A program made the translations under genes and the position numbers. The notes under the pieces are model-generated. The model saw only the letters and a program-made list of their open reading frames with translations. It was not told where the DNA came from and did not search any database. From Hahella sp. HN01 (lineage in GTDB: Bacteria; Pseudomonadota; Gammaproteobacteria; Pseudomonadales; Oleiphilaceae): 64,000 nucleotides of DNA. Below are positions 53,869 through 62,535 of the stretch, piece by piece (the stretch's first letter is position 1; each line of letters begins with the position of its first letter). Location of the stretch: assembly GCF_018986435.1 (NCBI RefSeq), contig NZ_JAHMIN010000009.1, positions 89,963 through 153,962 on the forward strand, in the 5' to 3' direction.

Positions 53869-54720
53869 TCAGCCGTCGCCCAGCTGTTGCTGCTCAATCT
53901 GGTAGGCCATGCCGATCACCAGAGCCTGAGCCAGACACAGACTGGATGTCAGCGAGCGGAATCCGCGCACCTCACTTTCCTTCACGTCGAAATAGACGGA
54001 GGAAATAGGCGCCAGCGGACTCAGCCGGCTGTCAGTAATACTGATAATGGGAACGCCGTTTTCATAAGCCTTGATGACCGCCGCGCGGGTTTCCTGAGCG
54101 TAGGGGCTGTAGCTGATGGCCACCAGCACGTCGCTTTTGTCCAGAAACGACGCCTGCTCCTGCAACATGCCGCCGCTGCCGTCGATCAAATACACCCTGC
54201 GTTTGATCTGACGCAGCGCGTAGGTGAGGTAAGAGGCGACGGAGAAGGAACGGCGCATGCCCAGCACATGAATGGCTTTGGCGTTATGCAGCAGCTTGAT
54301 TGCGGCGTCCATGTTCTCGTCGGACACCATCTCCGGCAGGTGCTCTAGACTGAGCAGATTGCCGTTTACGAACTCGTTGAGAATGGTGTGAGAGGTCACT
54401 TTGCCGGAATGAACCGGTTGCGCGCTGGAGAGACGAATGCGTTCGCGGTAGCTGGTGCTGTTTTCCACCAGTTTTTGACGAAACAGTTGCTGCATTTCGC
54501 TGAAGCCATCGTAACCAAACGCCGCCGCGAAGCGTATCAGCGCAGAAGGCGTCACTTCCGCCTGCTCCGCAATGACGGACACCGTCTCCATCGCCACTGT
54601 GCTGGGATGGTCCATGACGAACTGCGCGATTTGCTTGAGCCGTTTGCTGAGATCGTTGTAGCGCTCAGTGATGGCCTGCTGCAGTTCTAGTAAGTTGGTG
54701 GGCTTAATCGCGGTGGACAA
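53869..54720 (-). CDS. RpiR-family transcriptional regulator
   Basis: A 283-residue regulator: N-terminal helix-turn-helix domain (ITERYNDLSKRLKQIAQFVMDHPSTVAMETVSVIAEQAEVTPSALIRFAAAFGYDGFSEMQQLFRQ) and C-terminal SIS sugar-phosphate-binding domain (about 120-260, with VLGMRRSFSVASYLTYALRQ). Proteins of this group often regulate inositol use. It starts at a TTG with GGAGA upstream and is divergent from the second dehydrogenase gene. Confidence 0.9.
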   Translation of the reverse strand: MSTAIKPTNLLELQQAITERYNDLSKRLKQIAQFVMDHPSTVAMETVSVIAEQAEVTPSALIRFAAAFGYDGFSEMQQLFRQKLVENSTSYRERIRLSSAQPVHSGKVTSHTILNEFVNGNLLSLEHLPEMVSDENMDAAIKLLHNAKAIHVLGMRRSFSVASYLTYALRQIKRRVYLIDGSGGMLQEQASFLDKSDVLVAISYSPYAQETRAAVIKAYENGVPIISITDSRLSPLAPISSVYFDVKESEVRGFRSLTSSLCLAQALVIGMAYQIEQQQLGDG

Positions 54721-55288
54721 TTCGATTCTCCGGCAATGAAAATGAAATACAGTGTCGCCAATCCTACAAGAAAATTTCAGTGCGGAGCGAGTGTAAATTC
54801 ACTTCCAGATTGCGCTGAGGCCGCGCCAGCGAGGCGATACAAGAACAAACCGGCGCTACAAAAACGTGAAAATGGTTTTGGAATGGCTGGTTCAAGGCGT
54901 TCATGCGGTCCCCGGTTTATTGGCTTCCTGTTGTTCTACGGCGCTCCAATTATGGAACGTATGATCCATCCTATTTAAAAAAATTCCGCTTTTCAAACTT
55001 TTTGTTCCAAAAAATATCAAAATGGAATTTTCCCTTCTTTTCCTGGATAATCTGTTCTATTCCTTTTCTATTCTATCTACACAGGGCTGTAGCTGACTTG
55101 GGTTATTTGAAACGTGCCATCTGAAATTAAAATTATTGAAATTTTTGTTTCGTTTGTGGAATGATTGTTTTAATCTTGAATCGCATTGGCCATAGCGGCG
55201 CCTGTCGCAACAGACTGAGTTGCGCTCCGCGACCATCAAAACAACAATTTCCGTGTGATGCAGACGGTATCTAAATTCGCAGGTGGGT
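54721..55288. other. AT-rich divergent regulatory region of the iol genes
   Basis: About 570 bases between the RpiR gene and the second dehydrogenase gene. It contains adjoining small inverted repeats: TCCA-ATTA-TGGA (54945-54956), TGGA-N8-TCCA (54953-54968), and further GGAATTTTCC near 55024. These are reasonable RpiR-binding candidates. No gene seen. Confidence 0.55.
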
Positions 55289-56428
55289 ATGAGCAAGAAG
55301 AAACTACGAGTCGGCCTGATCGGCAGCGGTTACATGGGCAAGGCGCACGCAATTGCGTTTCGCTCCGCCCCCGCAGTATTTGAACTCTCAGCGGATATCG
55401 AGCTTGAGATGCTGGCGGATATCTCCGCTGAGCAAGCCGCCGAAAAGGCGGCGGTAATGGGCTTCAAGCGCTCCACCGGAGATTGGCGCGAACTCGTGAG
55501 CGACCCTGATATCGACGTAGTGGATATTTGCTCTCCCAACTGGCTGCACAAGGAAATGGCGTTGGCGGCCATCGCCGCCGGCAAGCATGTCTACGCAGAG
55601 AAACCTCTGGCCCTGAATGCGGCGGATGCGCGTATGATGACCGAAGCGGCGGAGCGAGCCGGGGTGAAGACGCTGGTCGGTTTCAATTACGCAAAAAACC
55701 CGACTGTGAGCCTGGCCCGGGAAATTATTCGCAGCGGGGAGCTGGGAGACATCGTCCATTTTCGCGGCACTCATAATGAAGACTATCTCTCTGACCCTGA
55801 TGCGCCGTTCAGCTGGCGCCTGAAGAGAGAATTCTCCGGTTCTGGAACCCTGGGAGACATGGGCTCTCATATTATTAACATGGCGCAGTATCTGGTCGGC
55901 GACATCACGGAAGTCGTAGCGGATCTGAAAACCGTGCATAAGAACCGCCCCATCGCCAATGCGCCCGGTGAGTTCGGCGAAGTGGAAAACGACGATCAGG
56001 TTCATCTGTTGGCGCGCTTCGCCAACGGCGCCCAGGGGACATTGGAGTCCAGCCGTATTGCCTGCGGCCGCAAGAACTCGCTCTGGTTTGAAGTGACGGG
56101 AACCTTGGGCACATTGATTTATGATCAGGAGCGACTGAGCGAGCTGCAGTTTTATTCACGCAAAGACGCTGGACCGCGGGAAGGTTTCCGCCGCCTGTTA
56201 GTTGGCCCGCAGCATCCGGATTACGCTAATTTCTGCGTGTCCGCAGGGCATGGTCTGGGCTACAACGATCAAAAGATCGTGGAAGTGCGGGATCTGGTGG
56301 AAGGTCTGTGTGCAGACCGCCCCATGTGGCCGCAGTTTCGCCATGCCTATGAAGTGAACCGGGTATTGGATGCGGTGGAGCTGTCTCATCAGGAACGCCG
56401 CTGGGTCAGTATCGAAGAGATCGCTTGA
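55289..56428 (+). CDS. Gfo/Idh/MocA-family oxidoreductase
   Basis: A 379-residue NAD(P)-dependent sugar or polyol dehydrogenase. LRVGLIGSGYMGKAHAIAFRSAP is the Rossmann start, EKPLALNAADA holds the catalytic Lys (near 101), and SGTLGDMGSHIINMAQYLVG (about 192-211) the conserved Asp/His. It differs from IolG and is nearer to myo-/scyllo-inositol and related sugar-acid dehydrogenases; exact substrate unknown. I use the ATG at 55289 (AGGTGG upstream); a GTG two codons earlier is the alternative. It is followed by iolB. Confidence 0.88.
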   Translation: MSKKKLRVGLIGSGYMGKAHAIAFRSAPAVFELSADIELEMLADISAEQAAEKAAVMGFKRSTGDWRELVSDPDIDVVDICSPNWLHKEMALAAIAAGKHVYAEKPLALNAADARMMTEAAERAGVKTLVGFNYAKNPTVSLAREIIRSGELGDIVHFRGTHNEDYLSDPDAPFSWRLKREFSGSGTLGDMGSHIINMAQYLVGDITEVVADLKTVHKNRPIANAPGEFGEVENDDQVHLLARFANGAQGTLESSRIACGRKNSLWFEVTGTLGTLIYDQERLSELQFYSRKDAGPREGFRRLLVGPQHPDYANFCVSAGHGLGYNDQKIVEVRDLVEGLCADRPMWPQFRHAYEVNRVLDAVELSHQERRWVSIEEIA

Positions 56429-56489
56429 GGCGCTGCGAGTCGCAGATCAACAGGATTAATCATTCACTAAGTTCGTAGAGGAGAGCCCG

Positions 56490-57293
56490 ATGTCGCATCT
56501 GTTACGCAAAGCCAGACGGGAGCAACAGCAACGTATCCACGTCACGCCGGAAAATGCGTCCTGGAAATACGTGGGATTTCAGGCGCTGGCGTTGCAGGCG
56601 GGGGAGGCTTGGGAAGGCGAGTTCGCCGATGCTGAATGCTGTCTGGTGCTGGTGGCGGGGAAAGCGACAGTAGAGGCCGGAGCGGATACGTTCGCGGATA
56701 TCGGCGAGCGTATGTCGCCCTTTGAAAAACTGCCGCCCTATGCGGTATATGTTCCGCCCGCTACCCGTATTCGCATCAGCGCGCAAACGGATCTGGAAGT
56801 CGGTCTGGGTTTGTCTTCCCAGGTCTCCGGGCAATATCCGGTGCGCCTGATCAAACCGGATCAGGTGGCGGTGATGAACCGTGGCGAGGGCAGTAATCTG
56901 CGTCGTATTCACAATATCCTGATGCTGGATCAGCCTGCGGAGCGACTGCTGTTGACCGAAGTGTTCACACCCAGCGGCAACTGGTCCAGTTATCCGCCGC
57001 ACAAACATGACTCTGACCGTCTGCCGGAAGAGTCCTATCTGGAAGAAACCTATTATCACCGCATCAATCCGGCCCAGGGATTTGTATTTCAGCGAGTCTA
57101 CAACGACGACCGCTCTCTGGATGAAACCATGTCTGTTTACGACGGCGATTGCGTGATCGTGCCTGAAGGCTATCACCCGGTCGGCGTGCCTCATGGTTAT
57201 GAATCTTATTACCTCAACGTGATGGCGGGACCGGTTCGTGACTGGAAGTTTCACAACGACCCAGACCACGAGTGGATTCTGTCCTCATCATGA
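56490..57293 (+). CDS. iolB: 5-deoxy-glucuronate isomerase IolB
   Basis: A 267-residue cupin-type isomerase that converts 5-deoxy-D-glucuronate to 2-deoxy-5-keto-D-gluconate in inositol breakdown. RRIHNILMLDQPAERLLLTEVFTPSGNWSSYPPHKHD (about residues 138-174), with metal ligands His-x-His, and LEETYYHRI ... GYHPVGVPHGYESYYLNVMAG further down are diagnostic. It follows the second dehydrogenase gene by 60 bases and ends in a strong terminator. The other inositol enzymes IolC, IolD and IolE are not encoded in the window. Confidence 0.93.
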   Translation: MSHLLRKARREQQQRIHVTPENASWKYVGFQALALQAGEAWEGEFADAECCLVLVAGKATVEAGADTFADIGERMSPFEKLPPYAVYVPPATRIRISAQTDLEVGLGLSSQVSGQYPVRLIKPDQVAVMNRGEGSNLRRIHNILMLDQPAERLLLTEVFTPSGNWSSYPPHKHDSDRLPEESYLEETYYHRINPAQGFVFQRVYNDDRSLDETMSVYDGDCVIVPEGYHPVGVPHGYESYYLNVMAGPVRDWKFHNDPDHEWILSSS

Positions 57294-57377
57294 AGCCCTC
57301 TCGCTGCGACCTGTAGAGCGTCATAGGCGCTTAGCCTATTAACATGGCAATAACATTGGCATGCTAATAATCAGGCG

Positions 57378-57402
57378 GCCACCTGTCCCGGTGGCTTTTT
57401 TT
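57378..57402 (+). terminator. Rho-independent terminator of iolB
   Basis: Stem GCCACC/GGTGGC (57378-57383, 57390-57395) with a six-base loop, followed by seven T residues. Confidence 0.92.
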
Positions 57403-57519
57403 ATTTAGGCGGGGCGCCTCTTGTGAAAACGCCTGCGCCCCGGTAGCGTATATTCGAACGTTTTCCTTCGTATGACGAATTCTGTGTTTGGTTTTTATAG
57501 AAACAGAGGAGATCGGGCG

Positions 57520-57762
57520 ATGACGATGGTGATTGATGAGGAGAAAATTGACGAAACCGTATTGGCTCTGTTGCATCTGACGTTGCACCAGGGCAACCGG
57601 GCCTGGAAAGGTTTCGACTGGGAGGTCATGAACCGGCTCTATGAAAAGGGGCTGATTCACGACCCGGTAGAAAAAACCAAATCCGTCGCTTTGACCGAAC
57701 GCGGCATGCAGGAATCCGAGCGTTTGTTCCAGCGCTTGTTCGTCAAGGAAGAGCAGGAATAA
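57520..57762 (+). CDS. Small DUF6429-like protein
   Basis: An 80-residue protein that resembles the DUF6429 group: EKIDETVLALLHLTLHQGNRAWKGFDWEVMNRLYEKGLIHDPVEKTKSVALTERGMQ. The region around NRLYEKGLI and KSVALTERG suggests a winged-helix-like fold. Function unknown. The ATG at 57520 has AGAGGAG eight bases upstream. It stands alone between the iol genes and a LysR gene. Confidence 0.8.
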   Translation: MTMVIDEEKIDETVLALLHLTLHQGNRAWKGFDWEVMNRLYEKGLIHDPVEKTKSVALTERGMQESERLFQRLFVKEEQE

Positions 57763-57783
57763 TCCCCGACGCCTCATGCGGTC

Positions 57784-58704
57784 TCATAAACGGTGAAAAA
57801 ACTCCGGGCGTCCGCTGAACCACTCTATCAATAGTTCCTTGAAATAAATCAGCTTCTTCGGCTGATAGCGTTGGGCGGGAAACACCACGTACAGCGTGTG
57901 GGTGTGGGAGGGGTAGTCCTCCAGCAGTCGCACCAGCCGCCCGCTTTCAATATCTCGATAGGCTTCATAAAACGGCAGCTTGGTGACGCCAAGTCCTTCC
58001 ACTGCGCATTGCCGCATCATGGGATATTGATTGGCGGCGATCTCCGCCTGTATCGGCACGCTGATTTCACGCTCGGGGCCGGTAAATCTCCACTGGCTCA
58101 GTTGCTGATGCTGGTTGTGGGCGATGCAGGGAAAGCGCGTCAGCTCCTCCGGGGTTTCCGGTCTGCCATGGCGCGCGATGAACTCCGGGCTGGCGCAGAT
58201 GGCGTCCACCATCGCTCCCAAGGGGCGCGCGATCAGATAAGGGTCTGGTTGCGGCGTGGCGCGAATGGCGAGATCGAACTCCTCCGCGATCAGGTTGCGG
58301 CTCTCATTGGCGAGGTCGATTTGCACTTTTACCCGGGGATAACGCAACCGAAACAGTTTGAGGATCTCCGGCATCATGGAAATGCCCAGAGAAACCGGAC
58401 AGGTAAAGCGCAGCACGCCAACCGTGTCCGCATTCAAATCATTCACCACCTCCGTCGCCTGGCGAAACAGCGCCTGAATTTCCGTGCTATAACGAAACAG
58501 CGCTTCGCCGGCTTCCGTAAGGCGCAAGCTCCGGGTGGTGCGGTGCAGCAGTTGAGTCTGCAGCAAGGACTCCAACGTCTTGATCTGTTTGCTGACTTGG
58601 GACTTGGAGCTGTTCAGGCTGGTGGCGGCCTGGGTGAAACTGCCGTCCTGAGCCACCTGATGAAAGGCGGCGATCAGGTCGAGGTGAGTCAGTAAGTTCT
58701 GCAT
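57784..58704 (-). CDS. LysR-family transcriptional regulator
   Basis: A 306-residue regulator: N-terminal helix-turn-helix (LIAAFHQVAQDGSFTQAATSLNSSKSQVSKQIKTLESLLQTQLLHRTTRSLRLTEAGE) and a periplasmic-binding-like ligand domain. It is divergent from a short-chain dehydrogenase gene, the usual partner of this group (often redox or quinone-responsive). A palindrome just upstream suggests autoregulation. Confidence 0.92.
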   Translation of the reverse strand: MQNLLTHLDLIAAFHQVAQDGSFTQAATSLNSSKSQVSKQIKTLESLLQTQLLHRTTRSLRLTEAGEALFRYSTEIQALFRQATEVVNDLNADTVGVLRFTCPVSLGISMMPEILKLFRLRYPRVKVQIDLANESRNLIAEEFDLAIRATPQPDPYLIARPLGAMVDAICASPEFIARHGRPETPEELTRFPCIAHNQHQQLSQWRFTGPEREISVPIQAEIAANQYPMMRQCAVEGLGVTKLPFYEAYRDIESGRLVRLLEDYPSHTHTLYVVFPAQRYQPKKLIYFKELLIEWFSGRPEFFHRL

Positions 58705-58706
58705 AT

Positions 58707-58724
58707 TGTTTCTGCATGGAAACA
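58707..58724. promoter_or_regulatory. LysR operator candidate TGTTTC-N6-GAAACA
   Basis: A perfect inverted repeat (arms of six, spacer of six) three bases upstream of the LysR start codon and in the divergent gap to the dehydrogenase gene. Confidence 0.55.
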
Positions 58725-58806
58725 GTGAGTTGGTTTTTAGCTAGATTATCCCGAAGGTGTTTTTCATTAAAGTGGATTTATCAACAATCAACGTGGAGAA
58801 AGCACA

Positions 58807-59409
58807 ATGAAAATCGTAGTGATTGGCGCCTCAGGCACTATTGGCAAAGCGGTTGTAGAAAACCTTCAGGACCGGCATGAAGTGATCAAGGTCGGCAAGA
58901 GCAGCGGCGACTATCAGGTGGATATCGCCGATGAATCCTCAATTCAGGCGTTGTTTGAAAAGGTTGGCGAGTTTGACGCGTTAGTCAGCGCGACTGGCGA
59001 TCTGGCGTTTGCGGCGCTGGGAGAAATGACCTCTGAGCAATGGGACGTTGGGTTGCGCAGTAAGTTGATGGGGCAGATTAATCTGGTGCGCCATGGCTTG
59101 AAATATGTTCGCGATCAGGGCTCTTTCACTCTGACCAGCGGCATTCTCAGCGTTGATCCTATCGCCTGGGGCGCAGCGGCCACGACGGTGAATGGCGCTC
59201 TGGAGCACTTCGCCGTGGCGGCGGCGATCGAAGCGCCTCGCGGGGTGCGTATAAACGTCGTCAGCCCGACGGTATTAACGGAGTCCTGGGATAAGTACGG
59301 TTCATTTTTCCCAGGTGAAACGCCAGTGGACGCTGCAAAGGTGGCGAAGGCGTTTCAAAAATCCATAGAAGGCGCGCAGACTGGCAAAGTGATTTATCTG
59401 CGTGGTTAG
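58807..59409 (+). CDS. Short-chain dehydrogenase, atypical 200-residue form
   Basis: A 200-residue Rossmann-fold protein with VVIGASGTIGKAVVENL at the start and the SDR signature Ser in FTLTSGILSVDP. The Tyr-x3-Lys catalytic pair of classical enzymes is not present; the place reads WGAAATTVNGALEHF. A small branch of SDR proteins shares this change and usually sits beside a divergent LysR gene, as here. Activity unknown. Confidence 0.85.
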   Translation: MKIVVIGASGTIGKAVVENLQDRHEVIKVGKSSGDYQVDIADESSIQALFEKVGEFDALVSATGDLAFAALGEMTSEQWDVGLRSKLMGQINLVRHGLKYVRDQGSFTLTSGILSVDPIAWGAAATTVNGALEHFAVAAAIEAPRGVRINVVSPTVLTESWDKYGSFFPGETPVDAAKVAKAFQKSIEGAQTGKVIYLRG

Positions 59410-59486
59410 AGCGATATACTCTGGCCTCTGATGCGCTCGGAGCCTCGGGCGCAAGTAGCGGTTCTCAACAGCCAGACAGAGGGCGT

Positions 59487-59981
59487 ATGGATCGGCGGTT
59501 AGTGGTGAAATACCTGGCGGACGCGCCGGAAGCGGTTCCCGCCCTAGCGGCGTCTTTTGAGACGGAGTGGCCGGATTGGTACGGCCCGAAAGGGCCTGGT
59601 GACGCGGCAGCGGATTTGCGTCAGTTCTGTTCCCGGGACGCTTTGCCGGTAGGGATGGTAGTCTTCCTGGACGGTGAACTGGTCGGCGTGGCGGCATTGA
59701 AAGCGCAATCCATCACCACGCATCCCCATCTTGGTCCCTGGGCGGCGGCGGGTTGGGTGAAGCCCGAACTGCGCCGACGCGGACTGGGCGCAGCGCTGCT
59801 GACAGCATTGGAAGACGCAGCGTTAGTGATGGGGTATGACAAACTTTATTGCGGCACGGCGACTGCCGCCTCGTTGATGCGCCGCGGTGGCTGGCGCTTG
59901 TTGGAAGAACTGGATTATCACGGCGAAAAAGTGGGCCTGTACTGCAAGGCGCTTGGCGCCGCCGACGTTCCGGCGTCGTAA
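59487..59981 (+). CDS. GNAT-family N-acetyltransferase
   Basis: A 164-residue acetyltransferase with the acetyl-CoA loop RRRGLGAALLTALED (about residues 95-109) after GPWAAAGWVKPEL. It resembles a widespread group with unknown acceptor. It lies 77 bases after the dehydrogenase gene on the same strand. Confidence 0.85.
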   Translation: MDRRLVVKYLADAPEAVPALAASFETEWPDWYGPKGPGDAAADLRQFCSRDALPVGMVVFLDGELVGVAALKAQSITTHPHLGPWAAAGWVKPELRRRGLGAALLTALEDAALVMGYDKLYCGTATAASLMRRGGWRLLEELDYHGEKVGLYCKALGAADVPAS

Positions 59982-60080
59982 ACGGCCATGGCCCTCAGAC
60001 CCTAAAGAGCAGGCGAGTACTCCCCCCTCGGATCAACATACGCCTGCGTGCTGTTGATAGGGTGGCGCTTTACGATTTAC

Positions 60081-60605
60081 TCATGAGCCTTCCGCCAGTT
60101 TCTCCAGCGCATTGAGCTGCGAGCTGTAATTATTCCTGGATGACAACACGACCTTGCTGCGTCCTCCTTCCTGGAACAGGGTCAGGATATTGTGATGATT
60201 GGCGTCATCGGAAAAACTGCGAATACTTGCATCTATTTGGCGGAAATTCCTGGGCGCACTTTTCAGTTCAAACATAACCCGGGTTTCATGATCGCCCAGA
60301 TCGACGACGGTTGGCGTCAGCGCAATGTCCACCCCATCCACCTTGAGTTTGACGGTGTCCAACAAATACTTCGTTAGTTCCTTCTCCTGTTCCTCACGAG
60401 TGAAGCGCGCGCCGCTGCGCTCAGTCTGTAGCTGACTCAGCGTGGTGGAAACGCTGGCTTGCGCGAGGACCGCGTTCAGCCGCCAGACATTGTCCTCTCC
60501 GCGAGAGAGATTGAAGAACGACATGAACGGGTAATGCGCGAAAGCGGACGGCGTTGATAACGCCAACCAGAACAGCGTTAGAGCGAAAGTTTTGTATCTG
60601 CGCAT
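60081..60605 (-). CDS. Exported protein of unknown function, partner of the YHYH protein
   Basis: A 174-residue protein with a signal peptide (about 1-23, ending PSAFAH). The mature part (HYPFMSFFNLSRGEDNVWRLNAVLAQASVSTTLSQLQTE) has no motif I know. I use the ATG at 60605 (GGAG upstream), two bases after the stop of the YHYH gene; longer starts run through that gene. Tight spacing shows co-expression. Confidence 0.8.
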   Translation of the reverse strand: MRRYKTFALTLFWLALSTPSAFAHYPFMSFFNLSRGEDNVWRLNAVLAQASVSTTLSQLQTERSGARFTREEQEKELTKYLLDTVKLKVDGVDIALTPTVVDLGDHETRVMFELKSAPRNFRQIDASIRSFSDDANHHNILTLFQEGGRSKVVLSSRNNYSSQLNALEKLAEGS

Positions 60606-60607
60606 CG

Positions 60608-61630
60608 TCACTCCACGATCAACTGTTGCTTCGCCAACACGCCTTTCAGACAGCGCGGAATATTCACGTCCTCCGCCGAGGAGGAGTGGTAGTGATACAT
60701 GCCGGTAGGATAATGGATGGTCGGGCCGAAATGGCCGTTGCATTCATCCAGATTGGCTGGGGTCGCGCCGTTCATCTCCAGATTGGTGTAGATGGGGTAA
60801 CCATCCATGGCGTACGCCACCAGATCGCCGGAGCCTTTCGGATAGACCGCTTCGCAGCGAACTTCGCCAATATGATGCTTGGCGTAAATATCGTTGATGG
60901 TTTCCGGGAAAATATGGGAGTGGTAGAAGCCTTCGTTAATGTGCCCGCCGCAGGCGTCCAGGGCGGGCATACTGCCGACTCCAGTAGGCGCGCCGGGAAT
61001 GCCGTTGGCCACTGAGGGCGGCAAGCCGTTAATGGGCATCCCGATCAGGGATAAGCCGACAATCTTGGAGGCATCGTCCATGGGCGTGGATTCCTGGGCA
61101 TGCCAGGAGAAAACGGGAATCATGTACGAGAGTTGCAGGCTATTGTCGGGCTCGACCTCGATGCAGTAGGACAAGTCCGGGTCCAGATTAGGTATTTCGC
61201 CGGTTTTGATCATGATGAAGCGGATGTTGCCGTCGTCATCCACGATATCGTAGCCGTCCGCCTCCATGTCCTCGAACAGGTCTCTTTTCAGCACCCGCAA
61301 ACCGGGATTGGTGGCGCCATCATAAGGATAAACGCCGCCGATATCATTGATGGTTTCCGGGCAATAAGGACCGTTTTCCACGGGGTTACTTTTGACTTTC
61401 AGTTTGTAGCACCAGGATTGATAGCCGTTATTCAGTTCACAGCGCTCCATGGAAATATCCTCAAGGAAGTGCTCTTTATCGAAATAGGAAGGAATTAACG
61501 CAGGAAAGAAATACCCTCTCCCGTATTGAATTTCCTGGGCGTTCGCCGCAGTCATCCACACTCCCGTTATTGCAGCGGCGAGACCGCCCGGAAGAGCGAT
61601 GGCGCGAATGGAGATCGAGCGTATTTTCAT
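60608..61630 (-). CDS. YHYH-domain exported protein
   Basis: A 340-residue protein with a signal peptide (about 1-31, ending ANAQE) and a YHYH domain: SPARFYHSHIFPETIND-type His cluster at GFYHSHIFP and the namesake YHYH near GMYHYHSSSAED. His-rich sites suggest metal binding. Family members are scattered in marine bacteria and are uncharacterised. First gene of a two-gene unit with the small exported protein. Confidence 0.85.
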   Translation of the reverse strand: MKIRSISIRAIALPGGLAAAITGVWMTAANAQEIQYGRGYFFPALIPSYFDKEHFLEDISMERCELNNGYQSWCYKLKVKSNPVENGPYCPETINDIGGVYPYDGATNPGLRVLKRDLFEDMEADGYDIVDDDGNIRFIMIKTGEIPNLDPDLSYCIEVEPDNSLQLSYMIPVFSWHAQESTPMDDASKIVGLSLIGMPINGLPPSVANGIPGAPTGVGSMPALDACGGHINEGFYHSHIFPETINDIYAKHHIGEVRCEAVYPKGSGDLVAYAMDGYPIYTNLEMNGATPANLDECNGHFGPTIHYPTGMYHYHSSSAEDVNIPRCLKGVLAKQQLIVE

Positions 61631-62018
61631 ATCAGTTCCCTTTTTTGGCTGGTGAATAGTTCCTGTATGTGAGCGCTTGCTATATCTCAGTGGCTTGAGA
61701 TGTCGCCTTTCTTGTTTTACGAGCTTGCTTTAACGAATTGGTCGAATCGCGCCAGCCGCACAAGGCTAGCGGGGAGGAGTAACAGGTGTCGGCATAGAGG
61801 TTTCCTTCTTATGTTTGGCTTGGCGGTTCCTTTGCTCCCGACGCTGATTTGAGGCGCAGTGGCCTATGAGGACAATCAGCCGATGATCGGGATAAGCGAA
61901 TTATTTCGAAGGAGAGGTTAACGACTGGTTAATTTGCAGGCAGAAAATGTACGCAAGGAATGTTAGGGATTTAAAGACGGCAAGTTAACGAAGAAGGTCA
62001 CGCTCCAGGAGGAGTGGG
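61631..62018. other. Intergenic region upstream of the YHYH gene
   Basis: About 390 bases between the GGCT gene stop and the YHYH gene start. It must hold the YHYH promoter. I see no gene, strong operator or terminator in it. Confidence 0.5.
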
Positions 62019-62534
62019 TTAAGCGTGGCGATAGATCGCCAACTCTCTTTGGACGCGGTCAGTATCCGAATCCACAGTCGACTGGGTTGCGCGCAGACTT
62101 GCAAGATAATGGCTCGGCAGCTGCAATGCTTCTGCGCCCCGCAGCACATGCTCCAGATACCAGTCAAAAGGGAGAAGCGTTGCGTCAGTTAGTGTTGCAA
62201 CGTAAGTAAGCGCTCGCATAACCGCGCCGCTTTCTGTTGTTATCCATAGGTCGGTGGGGTCATACCCCTTTCCTGCGCCTTCGGCGAGATCAAGGGCGCG
62301 TCGATCTTGTTTGTTAATCTGGAAGAGGCCGCCATAGACGACGTCTTCATGATTTCCGGTATGAAAAAGATCGCACTTGGCGGAGCCATCTTTTCCCACT
62401 TTATGAAAGCGCAGCTGATATCCCGTTAACCGGCCCGTGCACAAGAAGCGGGCGCTGGGCGTGCGGCCGCGCAACCGGAGCAGGGACATATTGGAACCAT
62501 AAGCGAAGTAGTCAAAGCGGGGCAGGGAAGTCAT
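62019..62534 (-). CDS. Gamma-glutamylcyclotransferase-fold protein
   Basis: A 171-residue protein of the GGCT/AIG2-like family. YFAYGSNMSLLRLRGR (about residues 9-24) is the substrate-binding loop and LDLAEGAGKGYDP holds the catalytic Glu (near 84). It could release 5-oxoproline from gamma-glutamyl amino acids. Its start is one base after the stop of the lipoprotein gene. Confidence 0.9.
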   Translation of the reverse strand: MTSLPRFDYFAYGSNMSLLRLRGRTPSARFLCTGRLTGYQLRFHKVGKDGSAKCDLFHTGNHEDVVYGGLFQINKQDRRALDLAEGAGKGYDPTDLWITTESGAVMRALTYVATLTDATLLPFDWYLEHVLRGAEALQLPSHYLASLRATQSTVDSDTDRVQRELAIYRHA

Positions 62535-62535
62535 A

